7,050 bases of DNA. It comes from Bacilli bacterium (GTDB lineage Bacteria; Bacillota_I; Bacilli_A; RF39; UBA660). The DNA is taken from NCBI GenBank assembly GCA_022793565.1, contig JAAWDC010000121.1, forward strand, positions 1 through 7,050, in the 5' to 3' direction. The position numbers were made by a program, and so were the translations under genes. Below are positions 1 through 4,771 of the stretch, in pieces; the stretch's first letter is position 1, and every line of letters begins with the position of its first letter. The notes under the pieces are model-generated. The model searched no databases, had not been told where the DNA came from, and worked only from the letters and a program-made list of their open reading frames with translations.

Positions 1-21
1 GTTTCTTTGAAAATAATTTTC

Positions 22-65
22 AAAATAAAACACGACTCCTCCATCATAAGGACGAAGGAATCGTG
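22..65 (-). terminator. T-box-controlled intrinsic terminator
   Basis: On the minus strand CACGATTCCTTCGTC (51-65) pairs with GATGGAGGAGTCGTG (31-45) around the 5-nt loop CTTAT. This makes a 15-bp stem with a few G-U wobbles, followed by a U-rich tract TTTTATTTTG. The 5' arm shares bases 62-65 with the T-box sequence, so the antiterminator and terminator are mutually exclusive, as expected for this riboswitch class. It probably also serves as the only good terminator downstream of the HTH gene that ends at 281. Confidence 0.92.
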
Positions 66-249
66 GTACCACCTTAATTTATAAGTAAACTTATCTTTTC
101 TTATTCTTAACGCGAACGAATCGGTCTTATCTTATCCATAAGACACAAACTTGAAAGTGATCTAAATAGTTTCTTATAGCTTCCTATCTCACCAAATTAG
201 GAATTCTCTTTCTAACATCCACTATTTCGTCTTTCGCACTTGTTTTAAC
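22..249 (-). promoter_or_regulatory. T-box leader (tRNA-sensing), isoleucine specifier, upstream of probable ileS
   Basis: This is a tRNA-responsive leader that senses uncharged tRNA and lets transcription continue into the next gene. The core T-box AAGGTGGTACCACG lies at 62-75 (minus strand) and overlaps the 5' arm of a terminator. Stem I is visible: GAAAG (231-235) pairs with CTTTC (153-157), and AATAGT (221-226) pairs with ACTATT (165-170). Between them sits a specifier loop whose 3' side reads TAGATCA (158-164). The triplet before the closing A is ATC (159-161), the isoleucine codon. The distal part of stem I (181-215) has the AGAGAATTCC...GGTGAGATAGGAA pattern usual for T-boxes. A further hairpin, GTCTTAT/ATAAGAC (124-130 with 138-144), fits stem III. 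The controlled gene starts beyond position 1. Both the Ile specifier and the divIVA neighbourhood point to ileS, though this is inferred because the gene is not in the window. Confidence 0.93.
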
Positions 250-255
250 GATATT

Positions 256-284
256 ACTATATCATAAAAGATTTTTCTTTTCAA
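256..284 (-). promoter_or_regulatory. sigma-A-type promoter for the T-box/ileS transcript
   Basis: On the minus strand TTGAAA (279-284) and TATAGT (256-261) are separated by 17 bp. Each box matches the vegetative consensus at 5 of 6 positions. Transcription would begin near 249, just before stem I of the T-box. The -35 box overlaps the last codons and the TGA stop of the upstream HTH gene, so the two genes are packed without spacer DNA. Confidence 0.75.
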
Positions 285-1741
285 TTATTTGCACCGTATT
301 TTTTTACTTTTTGTTGTTCAGATTCTTCAATTTCTGTATACATCTGATTATTTCTTTCTTCATTTGTTTTAATAAATCCTGGGCTGATATAATTGATACT
401 TGCAATGATTTCAAGTATATCACGAAGGGCTTTTTTATCTTTACTGCTTTTTTCTTTTAATCGTTCTAATCGATCCCAAGCCTTTACTCCTCTCAAGCGG
501 TTTTCTGGTACACTTAATTGGCTATAAAGCGCTTTACCAATTTGAAATATTTCTTCTGCGAACACTTCTTTAATCAATAAATCTCTTGTGTTATTTTGAA
601 CTGTTTGATGGTTTACATTTGCTAACTGACTATATCTTGGAGTTACTCTTTGCCCTTCTGATATAATCATCCGTCTTTCTGGAATTTTTGGTACTTTCTT
701 AGGTGTTTCTCCTATAGGCTTTTTAGTTAAGACTTGTTCTTCTGTCTTTTGCTTTTTCATTCTTTCTCTTTCTTTTTGATCATATTCTTCTTGAATTATT
801 GGTATTGACTCAAAGTTTATTGTACCCTTTAGCACTCTGGAATAAACTACGATATCAAAACTGATATTTTTCTTAACAACCATTCTATCCATTAACTGAT
901 TTAAAACTTTCTTTTTATCAGGTTCTTCTTGATATTTTTTCTTTAACGCTTTGATGAATGATACTCCTACAGTTTTATTATATTTCTCATAGTATGCACA
1001 TAGTAATATATCCTTTTCCCACTCTGTCACTAGTGCACCTCTTATTGCTTCTATATCGGCACAATTGGCATAAATTCTAGTAATCCATTCATTTACATTT
1101 ACGTTTCTTTTTTTATTTTCTCTTTCTGCCATCACTTTTTTGTCATAATATGCTTCTAAAAGATTTTCAATTACTTCTTTCTGAGATGCTAGAAATTCTT
1201 GATTTTGGCAAACCTCTAATGCTTGTTCTAAATATTCTTTACACTCTGAACAAAAAGCTCTTCTCCCTAAATTAATTAGAATACTTACTTTTTGACTTTT
1301 AATTATATTGCTAGTTGCTGCTAGAGGATGATTACAAATTTCTAGAGCTTTTTTTAATTCATTTTGCTTTTTTAAATCTGCAATTCTTTTAATTACATCC
1401 TTCAAGTTTTCTTGATATTCATTTTTACTCAATTTTTCTTTTTCTTCTTTATTTTCTGTTACGTTCTGAGTTGTTTTTTCTAAGGAACTTTCTTGTGTTT
1501 GCTCTTCTTCGAAAGTTTCTTCTTGTTCTATCGGAGTTTTCTCTACTTTTTGAGATAATTTTTCTAAAGAACTTTCCTGACTCTGTTCACCTATTAGACT
1601 TCCTTTTCCAATCTCACTATTTTTCCACTTGTATATTGTTGAAACTGAAACTCCATATTTTAAAGATATTTTTCCTATGGAAAGCCGCCCAGCGTTTAGA
1701 TCTGTTAAAACTTCTTCACGAACTTTTGCACTATATGCCAT
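281..1741 (-). CDS. HTH (transposase-type) protein with helical-repeat region, unknown function
   Basis: I do not recognise this 486-residue protein as a named family. Residues 8-40 form a homeodomain-like helix-turn-helix of the kind found in IS3/IS630 transposase N-termini: an REEVLTDL helix, then SIGKISLKYGVSVSTIYKWK with the second and third helices. No transposase catalytic domain follows. Residues 50-110 are a Glu/Gln/Lys-rich linker containing a duplicated 15-residue motif. Residues 112-205 are helical and TPR-like (ALEIC..., YLEQALEVC...), and 215-315 are a further helical region with several cysteines. A basic, proline-containing linker (325-370) leads to a C-terminal helical segment (385-450). 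There is no signal peptide or membrane segment, so it is probably cytosolic and DNA-binding. The ATG start is supported by AAAGGAG (1750-1756) eight nt upstream. It stands alone between the divIVA terminator and the ileS T-box. It could be a regulator, a domesticated transposase-derived protein or a nucleoid factor; nothing here decides. Confidence 0.85.
   Translation of the reverse strand: MAYSAKVREEVLTDLNAGRLSIGKISLKYGVSVSTIYKWKNSEIGKGSLIGEQSQESSLEKLSQKVEKTPIEQEETFEEEQTQESSLEKTTQNVTENKEEKEKLSKNEYQENLKDVIKRIADLKKQNELKKALEICNHPLAATSNIIKSQKVSILINLGRRAFCSECKEYLEQALEVCQNQEFLASQKEVIENLLEAYYDKKVMAERENKKRNVNVNEWITRIYANCADIEAIRGALVTEWEKDILLCAYYEKYNKTVGVSFIKALKKKYQEEPDKKKVLNQLMDRMVVKKNISFDIVVYSRVLKGTINFESIPIIQEEYDQKERERMKKQKTEEQVLTKKPIGETPKKVPKIPERRMIISEGQRVTPRYSQLANVNHQTVQNNTRDLLIKEVFAEEIFQIGKALYSQLSVPENRLRGVKAWDRLERLKEKSSKDKKALRDILEIIASINYISPGFIKTNEERNNQMYTEIEESEQQKVKKYGANN
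1460..1588 (-). repeat. Internal 15-residue duplication in the HTH protein linker
   Basis: Residues 52-66 (EQSQESSLEKLSQKV, coded at 1544-1588) and 80-94 (EQTQESSLEKTTQNV, coded at 1460-1504) match at 11 of 15 positions, at a period of 28 residues (84 nt). The stretch between them is Glu-rich. This looks like a partial tandem duplication in a disordered linker between the DNA-binding domain and the helical region. It may only affect linker length. Confidence 0.7.
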
Positions 1742-1780
1742 ACTTCTATCTCCTTTATTTCAAAAAATTAATTTGTATTT

Positions 1781-1809
1781 ATGATAATCCTAATCTTTTC
1801 AAAAGTAAA
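1781..1809 (-). promoter_or_regulatory. Probable promoter of the HTH gene
   Basis: On the minus strand TTTACT (1804-1809) and TATCAT (1781-1786) are 17 bp apart, matching consensus at 4 of 6 and 5 of 6 positions. The initiation point would be near 1774, giving a leader of about 30 nt with AAAGGAG before the ATG. A separate promoter is expected because a terminator closes the divIVA transcript just upstream. The region is very AT-rich, so other boxes cannot be excluded. Confidence 0.5.
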
Positions 1810-1838
1810 GATATTTTGATTTATCCATCGTTTTAAAT

Positions 1839-1874
1839 AAAAAAATATAGAACCTTAATCCTCTAGTTCTATAT
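1839..1874 (-). terminator. Intrinsic terminator overlapping the divIVA stop codon
   Basis: On the minus strand ATATAGAAC (1866-1874) pairs perfectly over 9 bp with GTTCTATAT (1845-1853) around a 12-nt loop. A run of seven U residues (1839-1845) follows. The 5' arm lies inside the last codons of divIVA and the TAA stop (1855-1857) is in the loop, so the terminator folds across the end of the gene. It ends the sepF-divIVA operon. Confidence 0.82.
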
Positions 1875-2289
1875 CTTCTATTTGTTCTACCGTATCTATT
1901 TGTTGCTCGATAATGGTCCTTAATTGATTTCGACACTTTTTTATACTCTGTTTCATTTTAATACTTTTTGTTTCTAATCTTTCTGAACGTTCAATTGCAT
2001 CAGAAATAATACGATCTGCATTATTTCTGGCTTCCTTTTCTATTTTTTCGGCCTCCATTAGGGCATCTTTTTTTATTTTTTCTGGATTCCCTGCCGTTTT
2101 CTCTAAAAAATTTCTGTATTCTAATTCTTGCTTTTGATACTGGATGATTTGTGCCTGTAAGGCGCTGATTTGCTCTTCTTGTTTCTTGATTCTCCCTATT
2201 AATTCTTCTGTTTTTTTAATTGTCTCTTTTACAATTTCATTTACTTCCTGTTTTTTATAACCAAAAATTTCTCTACCAAATTTATCCAT
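1855..2289 (-). CDS. divIVA: DivIVA-family cell-division/polarity scaffold protein
   Basis: DivIVA proteins are coiled-coil scaffolds that bind curved membrane at septa and poles and recruit division or polarity partners. The N-terminus MDKFGREIFGYKKQEVNEIV matches the core of the DivIVA lipid-binding domain (F.R...GY...EV), but the usual first 8-10 residues are missing. Residues 15-62 and 70-135 are heptad-rich coiled coil. Residues 78-135 (MEAEKIEKEARNNADRIISD, then a basic helix with RNQLRTIIEQQ) resemble the second coiled coil of Bacillus DivIVA. At 144 residues it is slightly shorter than the Bacillus protein (164). The acidic tail ends EDIELED. It starts 23 nt after sepF with an AGAGGTGG ribosome site and must be co-transcribed with it. 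GpsB is the nearest alternative family, but the long second coiled coil and the sepF/T-box neighbours favour DivIVA. Confidence 0.9.
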   Translation of the reverse strand: MDKFGREIFGYKKQEVNEIVKETIKKTEELIGRIKKQEEQISALQAQIIQYQKQELEYRNFLEKTAGNPEKIKKDALMEAEKIEKEARNNADRIISDAIERSERLETKSIKMKQSIKKCRNQLRTIIEQQIDTVEQIEDIELED

Positions 2290-2312
2290 AACCCACCTCT
2301 AAAGTTGTTCAA

Positions 2313-2750
2313 TTACCAATTAAATTCGTCCTCTTTTTCTTCTTTAGATTTTCCTTTACTTGCGGATGCAGGTTTTGCTTCTTCTGTGATTTTGCCTTCA
2401 ATGTTTACATTATTTGGTGCACATAGGAAGATTCCTCCTCCTAATTTTTGTAGACTTCCATTCATAGCGTATAGGCTTCCTGTTAAAAAATCGATGATCC
2501 TTTTTGCTTGATCTGGTGTCACTCTTTTCAAATTTACAACTACTGTATTTCTACTTTTTAAATAATCAACAATTTGTGAGCTTTCTGAATAGGCTCTCGG
2601 TTCAAATAAAATCATTTTATTTGAGCTTGGTGACTCCTCCTGAACTTCCGCTTTTGCTACTTTATAATATACATCTTCAGCCCCTGTTTCAACTTGTGGT
2701 GCATCCTCTGTTTCTACCCCAAAAAACTTTTTTATATTATCAAGTGCCAT
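2313..2750 (-). CDS. sepF: SepF, FtsZ-tethering cell-division protein
   Basis: SepF binds the C-terminal tail of FtsZ, bundles filaments and anchors the Z-ring to the membrane at the division septum. The first 11 residues (MALDNIKKFFG) form the amphipathic membrane-targeting helix. Residues 12-44 are an acidic flexible linker. Residues 45-120 are the conserved SepF core: MILFEPRAYSESSQIVDYL, VVNLKRV, the A.RIIDFL.GS.YA..G helix, and the dimer/FtsZ-binding end GGGIFLCAPNNV. A charged Lys/Glu tail ends in EFNW. Its 145 residues fit the family (about 150). The ATG is preceded by GGAGG (2759-2763) eight nt upstream. It heads a two-gene unit with divIVA. In Bacillus two genes, ylmG and ylmH, lie between them; here they are absent. 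Confidence 0.96.
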   Translation of the reverse strand: MALDNIKKFFGVETEDAPQVETGAEDVYYKVAKAEVQEESPSSNKMILFEPRAYSESSQIVDYLKSRNTVVVNLKRVTPDQAKRIIDFLTGSLYAMNGSLQKLGGGIFLCAPNNVNIEGKITEEAKPASASKGKSKEEKEDEFNW

Positions 2751-2781
2751 ATTTCATTCCTCCAATTTATTCTATATGTGT

Positions 2782-2790
2782 ATTGTAACA
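2782..2790 (-). promoter_or_regulatory. Extended -10 promoter of the sepF-divIVA operon
   Basis: On the minus strand TGTTACAAT carries the TGn extension and a -10 box matching 5 of 6 consensus positions. No convincing -35 box lies 16-18 bp upstream (T-rich only), which is typical of extended -10 promoters. The start would be near 2775, giving a leader of about 25 nt to the sepF ATG. Confidence 0.6.
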
Positions 2791-2803
2791 TAAATTAAAT
2801 TAA

Positions 2804-2829
2804 AGAAAAAGAGAATAATCTCATTTTCT
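2804..2829 (-). terminator. Weak terminator after the HerA-like gene
   Basis: On the minus strand AGAAAA-T-GAGA pairs with TCTC-T-TTTTCT around a TTAT loop, with one T-T mismatch. The descending arm itself is U-rich and continues TTTAATTTAATTT. The stem is AT-rich and probably leaky, so some readthrough from the ATPase gene into sepF is possible. Confidence 0.45.
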
Positions 2830-2853
2830 ATTATTTTTTACTTATTAAATTCT

Positions 2854-4617
2854 TTAAAACCATGCTGTTTTAATATCTGCGTTATTACTTAATGGTTCTG
2901 GATTTGGTTTTTCAAATCTCATTGGTACTGGTACTTTAAAAGCTGATCCAAAAGCAATACAATTACCAGGTGGCAATGATTTTAATTGTTCGATCATTTC
3001 ACTGCCTACACTTGGTACCATATTTTTTATAAACATTAAATCTTTTGGATGAAGCGTTCTTAAAATTAGGAAATTGCTACATTGAGAGATTGAAGTTTCA
3101 GATAATTCTGATGGTCTTTGCGTAATTAATCCCAAGATTACCCCATATTTTCTTCCTTCTTTTGTAATACGATCGAAGATGTTATACCCTAAAATCTCTG
3201 TATCTTTATCATTTTGTACATAACGATGAGCTTCTTCTATAATTATATGAAATGGTATTTTAGCTCGTTCTTTCACATCTAATGAGAATGTAAATAATAT
3301 CCTAGAAATGATTTTAGTAATTGCTTTTGCCAATCGATCATCTACATGGCTAATATTAAAGTTTACAAGTTGAGCTTTGTGTCCGTCCGGAGCTGTAATC
3401 AGTTTCCGAATATACATCTCTTTAGAAATCATTTCATTACATTCAAAGTATTTTGCTGCGCTACTATTAGCTAGACTATGAAGACGTACACTTAAGATAT
3501 TTGCATAATCAAAAATATGATTACTCTTCAAAATACCTTCACTAATGAGGGCAAAATCCATAGCATTTTCTAAATCTTGTAACGTAAATACTGTATTTTG
3601 ACTTTGATATTTGGATAAGTCTAAGTCCTCTACAATAAAACGACTGATTACTTCAACTACTGCTTCCATTTCTTGCATTTTTCCAGTTTTATCTGTATAT
3701 AGACATTGTTTTAATGTCCTTACATATCCAGGTTGGGCAATTTTTGTTTCAAGGTTTAATTCATTGGTATGAAAGTTTGTTAGTATGGCAATAATTTGAT
3801 CTCTTATCTTTCCTGAATCATTTCCACTTAATAAGATATCTAGGATAGCTCGTGCCAGAATATCATTTTTGTGCTTATGAACATCTGGATTATTACTACT
3901 TAGTACTTTAACTAAGGTAAGTGCCTTATCTATGATTGGTAGCTGACTTGGATTATCTACTCCTAAAAGTTGCGCAAAATCATCAACATCTAATAACCAT
4001 AATGGAAGTTTTAATAAATCTCCTGTACCACTTTCTACATCTGTTGTAATTACTTTGTACCGAATTAGTGGATTTGCCTCTTCAAGCTTGGTAAAAGCCG
4101 TCGTATATTCTCCATATGCATCAAATATAAAGATATTTGAATTAACTGGTACATAACTACTTCCTGCAAATAAATTTTGAATTAATTTGGAAATGGTAAA
4201 ACTTTTTCCACTTCCTGTGTTTCCCAAAACAGCAAAGTGGTGACTGAAGAAACGATTAACATCTACGTTTACACGATAGTTTGGGTATACTGTTGAAACA
4301 CCAAAATAAACTTGACTACTATCTTTAATTTGTTGTTCTCCAAGGATTAAGGCCAACTCTTCCATTCTTACAATTCTAGTAGTTGCTTTAAATGATGGTT
4401 TTTTCGCGAATCCAGAAATAAATGCACTCTCCGTTAATTCTCCTACAATTGCTATCTTCATTTCTGTTTGACTGATATCTTGGATTTCTCCAACTATTTT
4501 ACTTTTATCATCCTCAAATACTACATGAATATTTACTAAATTAGCTTGAGACGCAATATCAATTTCTAGTTTTAATCGAACATAATTCCCTTCAATCGCA
4601 ATTATTTTTCCTAACAT
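2854..4617 (-). CDS. HerA-like (HAS-barrel/DUF87) DNA-translocating ATPase
   Basis: This is a 587-residue member of the HerA/FtsK superfamily of hexameric ring ATPases that pump double-stranded DNA. Residues 1-80 are a small beta-rich domain (GKIIAIEGNYVRLKL...) fitting the HAS-barrel. The Walker A motif is GNTGSGKS (132-139), followed by the HerA-typical FIFDAYGEY (163-171). An insertion-like helical region spans about 200-400. Walker B is FHIIIEEAHRY (456-466, with adjacent acidic E461 and E462). Then come RITKEGRKYG (483-492), the sensor-type motif ITQRPSELSETSISQCSNFL (498-517), and the terminal LPPGNCIAFG. In archaea HerA works with the nuclease NurA in DNA-end resection; in bacteria some relatives pair with Sir2 or nuclease effectors in phage defence. 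No such partner lies in this window, and the gene has its own promoter and terminators on both sides. The ATG start follows GAAGGTG by five nt. Family assignment is firm; the cellular role is not. Confidence 0.9.
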   Translation of the reverse strand: MLGKIIAIEGNYVRLKLEIDIASQANLVNIHVVFEDDKSKIVGEIQDISQTEMKIAIVGELTESAFISGFAKKPSFKATTRIVRMEELALILGEQQIKDSSQVYFGVSTVYPNYRVNVDVNRFFSHHFAVLGNTGSGKSFTISKLIQNLFAGSSYVPVNSNIFIFDAYGEYTTAFTKLEEANPLIRYKVITTDVESGTGDLLKLPLWLLDVDDFAQLLGVDNPSQLPIIDKALTLVKVLSSNNPDVHKHKNDILARAILDILLSGNDSGKIRDQIIAILTNFHTNELNLETKIAQPGYVRTLKQCLYTDKTGKMQEMEAVVEVISRFIVEDLDLSKYQSQNTVFTLQDLENAMDFALISEGILKSNHIFDYANILSVRLHSLANSSAAKYFECNEMISKEMYIRKLITAPDGHKAQLVNFNISHVDDRLAKAITKIISRILFTFSLDVKERAKIPFHIIIEEAHRYVQNDKDTEILGYNIFDRITKEGRKYGVILGLITQRPSELSETSISQCSNFLILRTLHPKDLMFIKNMVPSVGSEMIEQLKSLPPGNCIAFGSAFKVPVPMRFEKPNPEPLSNNADIKTAWF

Positions 4618-4641
4618 ATTTTCACCTTCTACTCTAAAGAG

Positions 4642-4650
4642 ATTATATCA
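4642..4650 (-). promoter_or_regulatory. Extended -10 promoter of the HerA-like gene
   Basis: On the minus strand TGATATAAT has the TGn extension and a perfect TATAAT box. Only a T-rich stretch is seen at the -35 position. The start would be near 4635, giving a leader of about 18 nt that holds the GAAGGTG ribosome site. It sits directly downstream of the terminator at 4669-4690. Confidence 0.65.
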
Positions 4651-4659
4651 TATGGTGTA

Positions 4660-4690
4660 GAAAAGAAAAAGATGATTTTTCAATCATCTT
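4660..4690 (-). terminator. Intrinsic terminator of the Ig-like protein gene
   Basis: On the minus strand AAGATGATT (4682-4690) pairs perfectly with AATCATCTT (4669-4677) around a GAAA tetraloop (GNRA class). TTTCTTTTC follows the stem, whose last two bases are also U. It closes the transcript of the 437-residue surface protein just before the HerA promoter. Confidence 0.82.
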
Positions 4691-4706
4691 CCTGTTTTTT
4701 AAGTAA

Positions 4707-4753
4707 GAAATAGTTCTTTGACAACTATTTCTCTGAGTTCTTTGACCACTCAG
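4707..4753. repeat. Tandem hairpins with identical loop core (3' UTR element or plus-strand RNA)
   Basis: Two palindromes lie side by side at a 24-nt period. On the minus strand the first to be transcribed is CTGAGT/ACTCAG (4733-4753) and the second is GAAATAGTT/AACTATTTC (4707-4731). The inner 15 bases (AGTTCTTTGACAACT and AGTTCTTTGACCACT on the plus strand, 4712-4726 and 4736-4750) are identical at 14 positions. The outer stem bases differ but still pair in both. A conserved loop (GTCAAAG on minus, CTTTGAC on plus) with compensated stems suggests a structured RNA or binding site. On the plus strand the hairpin at 4733-4753 is followed directly by TTTTTACTTTTTTAC, a terminator-like tail. Function unknown. 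Confidence 0.7.
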
Positions 4754-4771
4754 TTTTTACTTTTTTACTTT

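Noticed and set aside
281..283. TGA stop as evidence for or against code 4 (TGA = Trp)
   Set aside because: If read through, the frame would end at TAG only eight codons later, inside the promoter. All visible Trp codons are TGG, so code 11 is simpler, but one TGA is not decisive.
264..284. AAAAG/CTTTT hairpin just after the HTH stop as a terminator
   Set aside because: The stem is only 5 AT-rich pairs with no U tract, and it falls inside the ileS promoter spacer.
281..1741. HTH gene as an insertion-sequence transposase
   Set aside because: Only the N-terminal HTH is transposase-like; no DDE catalytic motifs, terminal inverted repeats or target-site duplication were seen around it.
1471..1836. 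Plus-strand 121-codon open frame
   Set aside because: It is antisense to the Glu/Lys-rich part of the HTH gene; its Leu/Phe-rich product is the mirror of that composition, and there is no ribosome site or family resemblance.
2305..2788. Two plus-strand open frames (68 and 94 codons)
   Set aside because: Both are antisense shadows of sepF, which has clear family motifs on the minus strand.
2854..4617. HerA-like gene as part of a defence operon
   Set aside because: No nuclease, Sir2, NurA or other effector gene is adjacent, and terminators isolate it on both sides.
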